Assembly: GCA_003116995.1 (NCBI GenBank)
Contig: BDSL01000002.1
Location: 1,448,001-1,512,000, forward strand
Source of the DNA: Yamagishiella unicocca
Taxonomy: Eukaryota > Chlorophyta > Chlorophyceae > Chlamydomonadales > Volvocaceae
Direction of reading: 5' to 3'
DNA length: 64,000 nucleotides
The notes under the pieces were generated by a model that saw nothing but the letters and a program-made list of their open reading frames with translations, was not told the origin of the DNA and did not search any database. This document shows, in pieces, positions 50,801 through 64,000 of this stretch (its first letter is position 1; every line of letters begins with the position of its first letter). The translations under genes were made by a program, and so were the position numbers.

Positions 50801-53800
50801 TTGGTCAAGGCACTGCACCTGTAGGACAGGCAAACCTGGGGGCCCGCTCGTTGCTCTGTGCTTAGCTAACCACCATGGCCATTTTCAGGTACCTCATGCG
50901 GTTTGCTGCTGGCCCCAAAACTTTCGGTATGGATTATAAATATCATCGAAAGATCAAAGCGCAAGTTTGGTGCCATTTGGTCAAGGCACTGCACCTGTAG
51001 GACAAGGCAAACCTGGGCAGCCCGCTTGTTGCTCTGTGCTTGGCTAACCACCATGGCCATTTACAGGTACCTCTTGCGGTTTGCTGCCGGCCCCAAACAT
51101 TCGATATGGATTATAAATATCATCGAAAGACCAAAGCGCAAGTCTTGTGCCATTTGGTCAAGGCACTGCACCTGTAGGACATGGCAAACCTGGGTGGCCC
51201 GCTCGTTGCTCTGTGCTTAGCTAACCACCATGTCAATTTTCAGGTACCTCTTGCGGTTTGCTGCTGGCACCAAAAACTTTCGGTATTGATTATAAATATC
51301 ATCGAAAGATCAAAGCGCAAGTCTTGTGCCATTTGGTCAAGGCACTGCACCTGTAGGACATGGCAAACTTGGGCGGCCCGCTCGTTGCTCTGTGCTTAGC
51401 TAACCACCATTGCCATTTTCAGGTACCTCTCGCGGTTTGCTGCTGGCCCCAAAACTTTCGGTATGGATTATAAATATCATCGAAAGACCAAAGCGCAAGT
51501 CTTGTGCCATTTGGTCAAGGCACTGCACCTGTAGGACAAGGTAAACCTGGGCGGCCCGCTCGTTGCTCTGTGCTTAGCTAACCACCATGGCCATTTTCAG
51601 GTACCTCTTGCGGTTTGCTGCTGGCCCCAAAACTTTCGGTATGGAATACAAATATCATCGAAAGATCAAAGCGCAAGTCTTGTGCCATTTGGTCAAGGCA
51701 CTGCACCTGTAGGACAAGGCAAACCTGGGCAGCCCGCTTGTTGCTCTGTGCTTAGCTAACCAGCATGGCCATTCTCAGGTACCTCTTGCGGTTTGCTGCT
51801 GGCCCCAAAACTTTCGGTATGGATTATAAATATCATCGAAAGATCAAAGCGCAAGTCTTGTGCCATTTGGTCAAGGCACTGCACCTGTAGGACAAGGCAA
51901 ACCTGGGCAGCCCGCTTGTTGCTCTGTGCTTAGCTAACCACCATGGCCATTTTCAGGTACCTCTTGCGGTTTGCTGCTGGCCCCAAAACTTTCGGTATGG
52001 ATTATAAATATCATCGAAAGACCAAAGCGCAAGTCTTGTGCCATTTGGTCAAGGCACTGCACCTGTAGGACAAGGTAAACCTGGGCGGCCCGCTCGTTGC
52101 TCTGTGCTTAGCTAACCACCATGGCCATTTTCAGGTACCTCTTGCGGTTTGCTGCTGGCCCCAAAACTTTCGGTATGGATTATAAATATCATCGAAAGAC
52201 CAAAGCGCAAGTCTTGTGCCATTTGGTCAAGGCACTGCACCTGTAGGACAAGGCAAACCTGGGCAGCCCGCTTGTTGCTCTGTGCTTAGCTAACCACCAT
52301 GGCCATTTTCAGGTACCTCTTGCGGTTTGCTGCTGGCCCCAAAACTTTCGGTATGGATTATAAATATCATCGAAAGACCAAAGCGCAAGTCTTGTGCCAT
52401 TTGGTCAAGGCACTGCACCTGTAGGACATGGCAAACCTGGGTGGCCCGCTCGTTGCTCTGTGCTTAGCTAACCACCATGGCCATTTTCAGGTACCTCATG
52501 CGGTTTGCTGCTGGCCCCAAAACTTTCGGTATGGATTATAAATATCATCGAAAGATCAAAGCGCAAGTTTGGTGCCATTTGGTCAAGGCACTGCACCTGT
52601 AGGACAAGGCAAACCTGGGCAGCCCGCTTGTTGCTCTGTGCTTGGCTAACCACCATGGCCATTTACAGGTACCTCTTGCGGTTTGCTGCCGGCCCCCAAA
52701 CATTCGATATGGATTATAAATATCATCGAAAGACCAAAGCGCAAGTCTTGTGCCATTTGGTCAAGGCACTGCACCTGTAGGACATGGCAAACCTGGGTGG
52801 CCCGCTCGTTGCTCTGTGCTTAGCTAACCACCATGTCAATTTTCAGGTACCTCTTGCGGTTTGCTGCTGGCACCAAAAACTTTCGGTATTGATTATAAAT
52901 ATCATCGAAAGATCAAAGCGCAAGTCTTGTGCCATTTGGTCAAGGCACTGCACCTGTAGGACAAGGCAAACCTGGGCAGCCCGCTTGTTGCTCTGTGCTT
53001 AGCTAACCACCATGGCCATTTTCAGGTACCTCTTGCGGTTTGCTGCTGGCCCCAAAACTTTCGGTATGGATTATAAATATCATCGAAAGACCAAAGCGCA
53101 AGTCTTGTGCCATTTGGTCAAGGCACTGCACCTGTAGGACATGGCAAACCTGGGTGGCCCGCTCGTTGCTCTGTGCTTAGCTAACCACCATGGCCATTTT
53201 CAGGTACCTCATGCGGTTTGCTGCTGGCCCCAAAACTTTCGGTATGGATTATAAATATCATCGAAAGATCAAAGCGCAAGTTTGGTGCCATTTGGTCAAG
53301 GCACTGCACCTGTAGGACAAGGCAAACCTGGGCAGCCCGCTTGTTGCTCTGTGCTTGGCTAACCACCATGGCCATTTACAGGTACCTCTTGCGGTTTGCT
53401 GCCGGCCCCCAAACATTCGATATGGATTATAAATATCATCGAAAGACCAAAGCGCAAGTCTTGTGCCATTTGGTCAAGGCACTGCACCTGTAGGACATGG
53501 CAAACCTGGGTGGCCCGCTCGTTGCTCTGTGCTTAGCTAACCACCATGTCAATTTTCAGGTACCTCTTGCGGTTTGCTGCTGGCACCAAAAACTTTCGGT
53601 ATTGATTATAAATATCATCGAAAGATCAAAGCGCAAGTCTTGTGCCATTTGGTCAAGGCACTGCACCTGTAGGACATGGCAAACTTGGGCGGCCCGCTCG
53701 TTGCTCTGTGCTTAGCTAACCACCATTGCCATTTTCAGGTACCTCTCGCGGTTTGCTGCTGGCCCCAAAACTTTCGGTATGGATTATAAATATCATCGAA

Positions 53801-53944
53801 AGATCAAAGCGCAAGTTTGGTGCCATTTGGTCAAGGCACTGCACCTGTAGGACAAGGCAAACCTGGGCAGTTAGCTCATTGCTCTGTGCTTAGCTAACCA
53901 CCATGGCCATTTTCAGGTACCTCTTGCGGTTTGCTGCTGGCTCC
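50801..53944. repeat. Satellite block B3, 4-monomer higher-order units
   Basis: Clean monomers again, with CAGCCCGCTTGTTGC or GGTGGCCCGCTCGTT and CAAGTCTTGTGCC. A 713 bp (4-monomer) unit is repeated nearly exactly (52,468 against 53,181); it carries rare changes such as CATTTACAGG, TTGCTGCCGGCC, CATTCGATATGG and CATGTCAATTTTC. A related copy starts near 50,866. Confidence 0.95.
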
Positions 53945-56900
53945 AAAAACTTTCGGTATTGATTATAAACATCATTGAAAGATCAAAGCGCAAGTTTGGT
54001 GTCATTTGGTCAAGGCACTGCACCTGTAGGACAAGGCAAACCTGGGCAGTTAGCTCGTTGCTCTGTGCTTTGCTAACCACCATGGCCATTTTCAGGTACC
54101 TCTTGCAGTTTGCTGCTGGCCCAAAAACTTTCGGTATTTATTATAAATATCATTGAAAGATCAAAGCGCAAGTTTGGTGTCATTTGGTCAAGGCACTGCA
54201 CCTGTAGGACAAGGCAAACCTGGGCAGTTAGCATGTTGCTCTGTGCTTTGCTAACCACCATGGCCATTTTTAGGTACCTCTTGCGGTTTGCTGCTGGCCT
54301 AAGAACTTTCGGTATTGATTATAAACATCATTGAAAGATCAAAGCGCAGGTTTGGTGTCATTTGGTCAAGGCACTGCACCTGTAGGACAAGGCAAACCTG
54401 GGCAGTTAGCTCGTTGCTCTGTGCTTTGCTAACCACCATGGCCATTTTCAGGTACCTCTTGCGGTTTGCTGCTGGCCCCAAAACCTTCGGTATTTATTAT
54501 AAATATCATTGAAAGATCAAAGCGCAAGTTTGGTGTCATTTGGTCAAGGCACTGCACCTGTAGGACAAGGCAAACCTGGGCAGTTAGCTCCTTGCTCTGT
54601 GCTTTGCTAACCACCATGGCCATTTTCAGGTACCTCTTGCGGTTTGCTGCTGGCCTAAGAACTTTCGGTGTTTATTATAAATATCATTTAAAGATCAAAG
54701 CGCAAGTTCGGTGCCATTTGGTCAAGGAACTGCACCTGTAGGACAAGGCAAACCTGGGCAGTTAGCTCGTTGCTCTGTGCTTTGCTAACCACCATGGCCA
54801 TTTTTAGGTACCTCTTGCGGTTTGCTGCTGGCCTAAGAACTTTCGGTATTGATTATAAACATCATTGAAAGATCAAAGCGCAGGTTTGGTGTCATTTGGT
54901 CAAGGCACTGCACCTGTAGGACAAGGCAAACCTGGGCAGTTAGCTCCTTGCTCTGTGCTTTGCTAACCACCATGGCCATTTTCAGGTACCTCTTGCGGTT
55001 TGCTGCTGGCCCCAAAACCTTCGGTATTGATTATAAATATCATTGAAAGATCAAAGCGCAGGTTTGGTGTCATTTGGTCAAGGCACTGCACCTGTAGGAC
55101 AAGGCAAACCTGGGCAGTTAGCTCGTTGCTCTGTGCTTTGCTAACCACCATGGCCATTTTCAGGTACCTCTTGCGGTTTGCTGCTGGCCCCAAAAACTTT
55201 CTATATTGATTATAAATATCATTGAAAGATCAAAGCGCAGGTTTGGTGTCATTTGGTCAAGGCACTGCACCTGTAGGACAAGGCAAACCTGGGCAGTTAG
55301 CTTGTTGCTCTGTGCTTTGCTAACCACCATGGCCATTTGCAGGTACCTCTTGCGGTTTGCTGCTGGCCCCAAAAACTTTCGGTATTGATTATAAATATCA
55401 TTGAAAGATCAAAGCGCAGTTTGGTGTCATTTGGTCAAGGCACTGCACCTGTACCACAAGGCAAACCTGGGCAGTTAGCTCGTTGCTCTGTGCTTTGCTA
55501 ACCACCATGGCCATTTTCAGGTACGTCTTGCGGTTTGCTGCTGGCCCCAAAACCTTCGGTATTTATTATAAATATCATTGAAAGATCAAAGCGCAAGTTT
55601 GGTGTCATTTGGTCAAGGCACTGCACCTGTTGGACAAGGCAAACCTGGGAAGTTAGCTCGTTGCTCTGTGCTTTGCTAACCACCATGGCCATTTTCAGGT
55701 ACCTCTTGCGGTTTCCTGCTGGCCCCAAAAACTTTCGGTATTGATTATAAACATCATTGAAAGATCAAAGCGCAGGTTTGGTGTCATTTGGTCAAGGCAC
55801 TGCACCTGTAGGACAAGGCAAACCTGGGCAGTTAGCTCGTTGCTCTGTGCTTTGCTAACCACCATGGCCATTTTCAGGTACGTCTTGCGGTTTGCTGCTG
55901 GCCCCAAAACCTTCGGTATTTATTATAAATATCATTGAAAGATCAAAGCGCAAGTTTGGTGTCATTTGGTCAAGGCACTGCACCTGTTGGACAAGGCAAA
56001 CCTGGGAAGTTAGCTCGTTGCTCTGTGCTTTGCTAACCACCATGGCCATTTTCAGGTACTTCTTGCGGTTTGCTGCTGGCCCCAAAACCTTCGGTATTGA
56101 TTATAAATATCATTGAAAGATCAAAGCGCAGGTTTGGTGTCATTTGGTCAAGGCACTGCACCTGTAGGACAAGGCAAACCTGGGCAGTTAGCTCGTTGCT
56201 CTGTGCTTTGCTAACCACCATGTCAATTTTCAGGTACCTCTTGCGGTTTGCTGCTGGCCTAAGAACTTTCGGTATTGATTATAAACATCATTGAAAGATC
56301 AAAGCGCAGGTTTGGTGTCATTTGGTCAAGGCACTGCACCTGTAGGACAAGGCAAACCTGGGCAGTTAGCTCCTTGCTCTGTGCTTTGCTAACCACCATG
56401 GCCATTTTCAGGTACCTCTTGCGGTTTGCTGCTGGCCCCAAAAACTTTCGGTATTGATTATAAATATCATTGAAAGATCAAAGCGCAGGTTTGGTGTCAT
56501 TTGGTCAAGGCACTGCACCTGTAGGACAAGGCAAACCTGGGCAGTTAGCTCCTTGCTCTGTGCTTTGCTAACCACCATGTCCATTTTCAGGTACCTCTTG
56601 CGGTTTGCTGCTGGCCCCAAAAACTTTCGGTATTGATTATAAACATCATTGAAAGATCAAAGCGCAGGTTTGGTGTCATTTGGTCAAGGCACTGCACCTG
56701 TAGGACAAGGCAAACCTGGGCAGTTAGCTCCTTGCTCTGTGCTTTGCTAACCACCATGGCCATTTTTAGGTACGTCTTGCGGTTTGCTGCTGGCCTAAGA
56801 ACTTTCGGTATTGATTATAAATATCATTGAAAGATCAAAGCGCAGGTTTGGTGTCATTTGGTCAAGGCACTGCAACTGTAGGACAAGGCAAACCTGGGCA

Positions 56901-59900
56901 GTTAGCTCCTTGCTCTGTGCTTTGCTAACCACCATGGCCATTTTCAGGTACCTCTTGCGGTTTGCTGCTGGCCCCAAATACTTTCGGTAAAATATCATTG
57001 AAAGATCAAAGCGCAGGTTTGGTGTCATTTGGTCAAGGCACTGCACCTGTAGGACAAGGCAAACCTGGGCAGTTAGCTCCTTGCTCTGTGCTTTGCTAAC
57101 CACCATGGCCATTTTTAGGTACCTCTTGCGGTTTGCTGCTGGCCTAAGAACTTTCGGTATTGATTATAAACATCATTGAAAGATCAAAGCGCAGGTTTGG
57201 TGTCATTTGGTCAAGGCACTGCACCTGTAGGACAAGGCAAACCTGGGCAGTTAGCTCCTTGCTCTGTGCTTTGCTAACCACCATGGCCATTTTCAGGTAC
57301 CTCTTGCGATTTGCTGCTGGCCCCAAATACTTTCGGTATTGATTATAAATATCATTGAAAGATCAAAGCGCAGGTTTGGTGTCATTTGGTCAAGGCACTG
57401 CACCTGTAGGACAAGGCAAACCTGGGCAGTTAGCTCCTTGCTCTGTGCTTTGCTAACCACCATGTCCATTTTCAGGTACCTCTTGCGGTTTGCTGCTGGC
57501 CCCAAAAACTTTCGGTATTGATTATAAACATCATTGAAAGATCAAAGCGCAGGTTTGGTGTCATTTGGTCAAGGCACTGCACCTGTAGGACAAGGCAAAC
57601 CTGGGCAGTTAGCTCCTTGCTCTGTGCTTTGCTAACCACCATGGCCATTTTTAGGTACGTCTTGCGGTTTGCTGCTGGCCTAAGAACTTTCGGTATTGAT
57701 TATAAATATCATTGAAAGATCAAAGCGCAGGTTTGGTGTCATTTGGTCAAGGCACTGCAACTGTAGGACAAGGCAAACCTGGGCAGTTAGCTCCTTGCTC
57801 TGTGCTTTGCTAACCACCATGGCCATTTTCAGGTACCTCTTGCGGTTTGCTGCTGGCCCCAAATACTTTCGGTAAAATATCATTGAAAGATCAAAGCGCA
57901 GGTTTGGTGTCATTTGGTCAAGGCACTGCACCTGTAGGACAAGGCAAACCTGGGCAGTTAGCTCCTTGCTCTGTGCTTTGCTAACCACCATGGCCATTTT
58001 TAGGTACCTCTTGCGGTTTGCTGCTGGCCTAAGAACTTTCGGTATTGATTATAAACATCATTGAAAGATCAAAGCGCAGGTTTGGTGTCATTTGGTCAAG
58101 GCACTGCACCTGTAGGACAAGGCAAACCTGGGCAGTTAGCTCCTTGCTCTGTGCTTTGCTAACCACCATGGCCATTTTCAGGTACCTCTTGCGGTTTGCT
58201 GCTGGCCCCAAATACTTTCGGTATTGATTATAAATATCATTGAAAGATCAAAGCGCAGGTTTGGTGTCATTTGGTCAAGGCACTGCACCTGTAGGACAAG
58301 GCAAACCTGGGCAGTTAGCTTGTTGCTCTGTGCTTTGCTAACCACCATGGCCATTTTCAGGTACCTCTTGCGGTTTGCTGCTGGCCTAAGAACTTTCGGT
58401 GTTTATTATAAATATTATTTAAAGATCAAAGCGCAAGTTCGGTGCCATTTGGTCAAGGCACTGCACCTGTAGGACAAGGCAAACCTGGGCAGTTAGCTCG
58501 TTGCTCTGTGCTTTGCTAACCACCATGGCCATTTTGAGGTACCTCTTGCGGTTTGCTGCTGGCGCCAAAAAATTTCGGTGTTTATTATAAATATCATTGA
58601 AATATCAAAGCGCAAGTTTGGTGTCATTTGGTCAAGGCACTGCACCTGTAGGACAAGGCAAACCTGGGCAGTTAGCTCGTTGCTCTGTGCTTTGCTAACC
58701 ACCATGGCCATTTTTAGGTACCTCTTGCGGTTTGCTGCTGGCGCCAAAAAATTTCGGTGTTTATTATAAATATCATTGAAATATCAAAGCGCAAGTTTGG
58801 TGTCATTTGGTCAAGGCACTGCACCTGTAGGACAAGGCAAACCTGGGCAGTTAGCTCGTTGCTCTGTGCTTTGCTAACCACCATGGCCATTTTTAGGTAC
58901 CTCTTGCGGTTTGCTGCTGGCCTAAGAACTTTCGGTATTGATTATAAACATCATTGAAAGATCAAAGCGCAGGTTTGGTGTCATTTGGTTAAGGCACTGC
59001 ACCTGTAGGACAAGGCAAACCTGGGCAGTTAGCTCCTTGCTCTGTGCTTTGCTAACCACCATGGCCATTTTGAGGTACCTCTTGCGGTTTGCTGCTGGCC
59101 CCAAAACCTTCGGTATTTGTTATAAATATCATTGAAAGATCAAAGCGCAGGTTTGGTGTCATTTGGTCAAGGCACTGCACCTGTAGGACAAGGCAAACCT
59201 GGGCAGTTAGCTTGTTGCTCTGTGCTTTGCTAACCACCATGGCCATTTTCAGGTACCTCTTGCGGTTTGCTGCTGGCCTAAGAACTTTCGGTGTTTATTA
59301 TAAATATCATTTAAAGATCAAAGCGCAAGTTCGGTGCCATTTGGTCAAGGCACTGCACCTGTAGGACAAGGCAAACCTGGGCAGTTAGCTCCTTGCTCTG
59401 TGCTTTGCTAACCACCATGGCCATTTTCAGGTACCTTGCGGTTTGCTGCTGGCCCCAAATACTTTCGGTATTGATTATAAATATCATTGAAATATCAAAG
59501 CGCAGGTTTGGTGTCATTTGGTCAAGGCACTGCACCTGTAGGACAAGGCAAACCTGGGCAGTTAGCTCCTTGCTCTGTGCTTTGCTAACCACCATGGCCA
59601 TTTTCAGGTACCTCTTGCGGTTTGCTGCTGGCCCCAAAAACTATCGGTATTGATTATAAATATCATTGAAAGATCAAAGCGCAAGTTTGGTGCCATTTGG
59701 TCAAGGCACTGCACCTGTAGGACAAGGCAAACCTGGGCAGTTAGCTCCTTGCTCTGTGCTTTGCTAACCACCATGGCCATTTGCTGCCCAAAACTTCGGT
59801 ATTTATTATAAATATCATTGAAAGATCAAAGCGCAAGTTTGGTGCCATTTGGTCAAGGCACTGCACCTGTAGGACAAGGCAAACCTGGGCAGTTAGCTCG

Positions 59901-62900
59901 TTGCTCTGTGCTTTGCTAACCACCATGGCCATTTTGAGGTACCTCTTGCGGTTTGCTGCTGGCCTAAGAACTTTCGGTATTGATTATAAACATCATTGAA
60001 AGATCAAAGCGCAAGTTTGGTGTCATTTGGTCAAGGCACTGCACCTGTTGGACAAGGCAAACCTGGGCAGTTAGCTCCTTGCTCTGTGCTTTGCTAACCA
60101 CCATGTCAATTTTCAGGTACCTCTTGCGGTTTGCTGCTGGCCTAAGAACTTTCGGTATTGATTATAAACATCATTGAAAGACCAAAGCGCAAGTTTGGTG
60201 TCATTGGTCAAGGCACTGCACCTGTAGGACAAGGCAAACCTGGGCAGTTAGCTCCTTGCTCTGTGCTTTGCTAACCACCATGGCCATTTTCAGGTACCTC
60301 TTGCGGTTTGCTGCTGGCCCCAAAAAATTTCGGTATTGATTATAAATATCATTGAAAGATCAAAGCGAAGGTTTGGTGTCATTTGGTCAAGGCACTGCAC
60401 CTGTAGGACAAGGCAAACCTGGGCAGTTAGCTCCTTGCTCTGTGCTTTGCTAACCACCATGGCCATTTTGAGGTACCTCTTGCGGTTTGCTGCTGGCCTA
60501 AGAACTTTCGGTATTGATTATAAACATCATTGAAAGATCAAAGCGCAGGTTTGGTGTCATTTGGTCAAGGCACTGCAACTGTAGGACAAGGCAAACCTGG
60601 GCAGTTAGCTCCTTGCTCTGTGCTTTGCTAACCACCATGGCCATTTTCAGGTACCTCTTGCGGTTTTGCTGCTGGCCCAAAACTTTCGGTATTGATTATA
60701 AACATCATTGAAAGATCAAAGCGCAGGTTTGGTGTCATTTGGTCAAGGCACTGCACCTGTAGGACAAGGCAAACCTGGGCAGTTAGCTCCTTGCTCTGTG
60801 CTTTGCTAACCACCATGGCCATTTTCAGGTACCTCTTGCGGTTTGCTGCTGGCCCAAAACTTTCGGTATTGATTATAAATATCATTGAAAGATCAAAGCG
60901 CAAGTTTGGTGCCATTTGGTCAAGGCACTGCACCTGTAGGACAAGGCAAACCTGGGCAGTTAGCTCGTTGCTCTGTGCTTTGCTAACCACCATGGCCATT
61001 TTCAGGTACCTCTTGCGGTTTGCTGCTGGCCCAAAACTTTCGGTATTGATTATAAACATCATTGAAAGATCAAAGCGCAGTTTGGTGTCATTTGGTCAAG
61101 GCACTGCAACTGTAGGACAAGGCAAACCTGGGCAGTTAGCTCCTTGCTCTGTGCTTTGCTAACCACCATGGCCATTTTCAGGTACCTCTTGCGGTTTGCT
61201 GCTGGCCCCAAATACTTTCGGTATTGATTATAAATATCATTGAAAGATCAAAGCGCAGGTTTGGTGTCATTTGGTCAAGGCACTGCACCTGTAGGACAAG
61301 GCAAACCTGGGCAGTTAGCTCCTTGCTCTGTGCTTTGCTAACCACCATGGCCATTTTGAGGTACTCTTGCGGTTTGCTGCTGTGTTTATTATAAATATCA
61401 TTGAATATCAAAGCGCAAGTTTGGTGCATTTGGTCAAGGCACTGCACCTGTAGGACAAGGCAAACCTGGGCAGTTAGCTCGTTGCTCTGTGCTTTGCTAA
61501 CCACCATGGCCATTTTAGGTACCTCTTGCGGTTTGCTGCTGGCCAAAAATTTCGGTTTATTATAAATATCATTGAAAATCAAAGCGCAAGTTTGGTGTCA
61601 TTTGGTCAAGGCACTGCACCTGTAGGACAAGGCAAACCTGGGCAGTTAGCTCGTTGCTCTGTGCTTTGCTAACCACCATGGCCATTTTCAGGTACCTCTT
61701 GCGGTTTGCTGCTGGCCTAAGAACTTTCGGTATTGATTATAAACATCATTGAAAGATCAAAGCGCAGGTTTGGTGTCATTTGGTCAAGGCACTGCACCTG
61801 TAGGACAAGGCAAACCTGGGCAGTTAGCTCCTTGCTCTGTGCTTTGCTAACCACCATGGCCATTTTGAGGTACCTCTTGCGGTTTGCTGCTGGCCCCAAA
61901 ACTTCGGTATTGTTATAAATATCATTGAAAGATCAAAGCGCAGGTTTGGTGTCATTTGGTCAAGGCACTGCACCTGTAGGACAAGGCAAACCTGGGCAGT
62001 TAGCTCCTTGCTCTGTGCTTTGCTAACCACCATGGCCATTTTGAGGTACCTCTTGCGGTTTGCTGCTGGCCCCAAAAACTTTCGGTATTGATTATAAATA
62101 TCATTGAAAGATCAAAGCGCAAGTTTGGTGTCATTTGGTCAAGGCACTGCACCTGTAGGACAAGGCAAACCTGGGCAGTTAGCTCCTTGCTCTGTGCTTT
62201 GCTAACCACCATGGCCATTTTCAGGTACCTCTTGCGGTTTGCTGCTGGCCTAAGAACTTTCGGTTTTGATTATAAATATCATTGAAAGATCAAAGCGCAA
62301 GTTCGGTGTCATTTGGTCAAGGCACTGCACCTGTAGGACAAGGCAAACCTGGGCAGTTAGCTCCTTGCTCTGTGCTTTGCTAACCACCATGGCCATTTTC
62401 AGGTACCTCTTGCGGTTTGCTGCTGGCCCCAAAACCTTCGGTATTGATTATAAATATCATTGAAAGATCAAAGCGCAAGTTTGGTGCCATTTGGTCAAGG
62501 CACTGCACCTGTAGGACAAGGCAAACCTGGGCAGTTAGCTCTTGCTCTGTGCTTTGCTAACCACCATGGCCATTTTCAGGTACCTCTTGCGGTTTGCTGC
62601 TGGCCCAAAACTTTCGGTATTGATTATAAATATCATTGAAAGATCAAAGCGCAGGTTTGGTGTCATTTGGTCAAGGCACTGCACCTGTAGGACAAGGCAA
62701 ACCTGGGCAGTTAGCTCCTTGCTCTGTGCTTTGCTAACCACCATGGCCATTTTCAGGTACCTCTTGCGGTTTGCTGCTGGCCTAAGAACTTTCGGTGTTT
62801 ATTATAAATATCATTTAAAGATCAAAGCGCAAGTTCGGTGCCATTTGGTCAAGGCACTGCACCTGTAGGACAAGGCAAACCTGGGCAGTTAGCTCCTTGC

Positions 62901-64000
62901 TCTGTGCTTTGCTAACCACCATGCCATTTTCAGGTACCTCTTGCGGTTTGCTGCTGGCCCCAAAACTTCGGTATTGATTATAAATATCATTGAAAGATCA
63001 AAGCGCAAGTTTGGTGCCATTTGGTCAAGGCACTGCACCTGTAGGACAAGGCAAACCTGGGCAGTTAGCTCGTTGCTCTGTGCTTTGCTAACCACCATGG
63101 CCATTTTCAGGTACCTCTTGCGGTTTGCTGCTGGCCCCAAAAACTTTCGGTATTGATTATAAATATCATTGAAAGATCAAAGCGCAAGTTTGGTGTCATT
63201 TGGTCAAGGCACTGCACCTGTAGGACAAGGCAAACCTGGGCAGTTAGCTCGTTGCTCTGTGCTTTGCTAACCACCATGGCCATTTTCAGGTACCTCTTGC
63301 GGTTTGCTGCTGGCCCCAAAACTTTCGGTATTATTATAAATATCATTGAAAGATCAAAGCGCAAGTTTGGTGCCATTTGGTCAAGGCACTGCACCTGTAG
63401 GACAAGGCAAACCTGGGCAGTTAGCTCGTTGCTCTGTGCTTTGCTAACCACCATGGCCATTTTAGGTACCTCTTGCGGTTTGCTGCTGGCCCAAAACTTT
63501 CGGTATTGATTATAAATATCATTGAAAGATCAAAGCGCAAGTTTGGTGTCATTTGGTCAAGGCACTGCACCTGTAGGACAAGGCAAACCTGGGCAGTTAG
63601 CTCCTTGCTCTGTGCTTTGCTAACCACCATGGCCATTTTCAGGTACCTCTTGCGGTTTGCTGCTGGCCTAAGAACTTTCGGTATTGATTATAAAATCATT
63701 GAAAGACCAAAGCGCAAGTTTGGGTGTCATTGGTCAAGGCACTGCACCTGTAGGACAAGGCAAACCTGGGCAGTTAGCTCCTTGCTCTGTGCTTTGCTAA
63801 CCACCATGGCCATTTTCAGGTACCTCTTGCGGTTTGCTGCTGGCCCCAAAAACTTTCGGTATTGATTATAAATATCATTGAAAGATCAAGCGCAAGGTTT
63901 GGTGTCATTTGGTCAAGGCACTGCACCTGTAGGACAAGGCAAACCTGGGCAGTTAGCTCCTTGCTCTGTGCTTTGCTAACCACCATGGCCATTTTAGGTA
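53945..64000. repeat. Satellite block C, 177-179 bp monomers, runs off the window
   Basis: Variants return to those of block A: GTGTCATT, GTGCTTTGCTAACC, TATTGATTATAAA, plus TTAGCTCCTTGC, AAACATCATTGAAAG and GCCTAAGAAC. An 885 bp (5-monomer) unit, including a monomer with an internal loss (TTTCGGTAAAATATC), repeats at 56,275, 57,160 and 58,045. From about 59.4 kb copies diverge more and include shortened monomers (59,780 and 61,370-61,580). The array continues past the window end. Confidence 0.95.

Noticed and set aside
18558..64000. Dozens of 60-150 codon ORFs on both strands (reading like MAIFRYLLRFAAGPK or MGPAANRKRYLK)
   Set aside because: They are the same satellite monomer read in different frames; the period is not a multiple of three for most copies, stops recur, and there is no independent sign of coding.
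18558..64000. Regularly repeated sequence resembling a CRISPR array
   Set aside because: Whole 178 bp monomers repeat with no unique spacers, and the setting is a eukaryotic nuclear genome.

Overview
The window is nuclear DNA of a eukaryote, most likely a volvocalean (Chlamydomonas-like) green alga. The left 17.4 kb is GC-rich and holds genes split into many short exons by GC-rich introns with clean GT...AG borders. The families found (METTL3-type RNA methyltransferase, PIF1-family helicase, tRNA(Sec) kinase) are eukaryotic, and selenocysteine metabolism together with this gene style fits chlorophyte algae. No bacterial operon, CRISPR array or IS element is present. The species assignment is inference.

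Gene-bearing arm (1-18,557). A PIF1-family helicase gene runs on the + strand; its last 11 exons (449-5654) join in frame, but the Walker A and DExx-box motifs are not in the window. On the - strand lie a two-exon L-seryl-tRNA(Sec) kinase gene (PSTK, 6897-8113) and a three-exon two-domain cupin gene (9770-11821). Divergent from the cupin gene is a complete ten-exon METTL3/MTA m6A methyltransferase gene (12311-17375, +, 719 residues). A possible 93-residue membrane protein ORF (17865-18146, -) is the last candidate gene. Exon borders were set by hand so that splice signals, phase and family motifs all agree; the reconstructed METTL3, PSTK and cupin CDSs are multiples of three and end at their stop codons.

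Satellite region (18,558-64,000 and beyond). The remaining 45 kb is a head-to-tail tandem array of a 178-179 bp monomer, roughly 240 copies, with no host gene. Monomer variants define blocks: outer blocks (18.6-30.6 kb and 53.9-64 kb) share one set of variants, and an inner block (30.6-53.9 kb) has another. Higher-order periods of 2, 3, 4, 5 and 6 monomers occur locally, and a stretch at about 39.5-43.5 kb is nearly homogeneous. Two foreign segments interrupt the array: a 1.97 kb G-rich repeat-bearing insert (24,828-26,800) ending in a near-perfect palindrome, and a 1.06 kb patch of Ty3/gypsy pol (32,299-33,360, -) whose coding pieces are in permuted order. Monomers between about 43.5 and 50.8 kb carry many scattered small indels that look partly like uncorrected long-read error.

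The genes show no shared pathway; they are ordinary housekeeping genes next to what may be a centromeric, pericentromeric or subtelomeric satellite domain.
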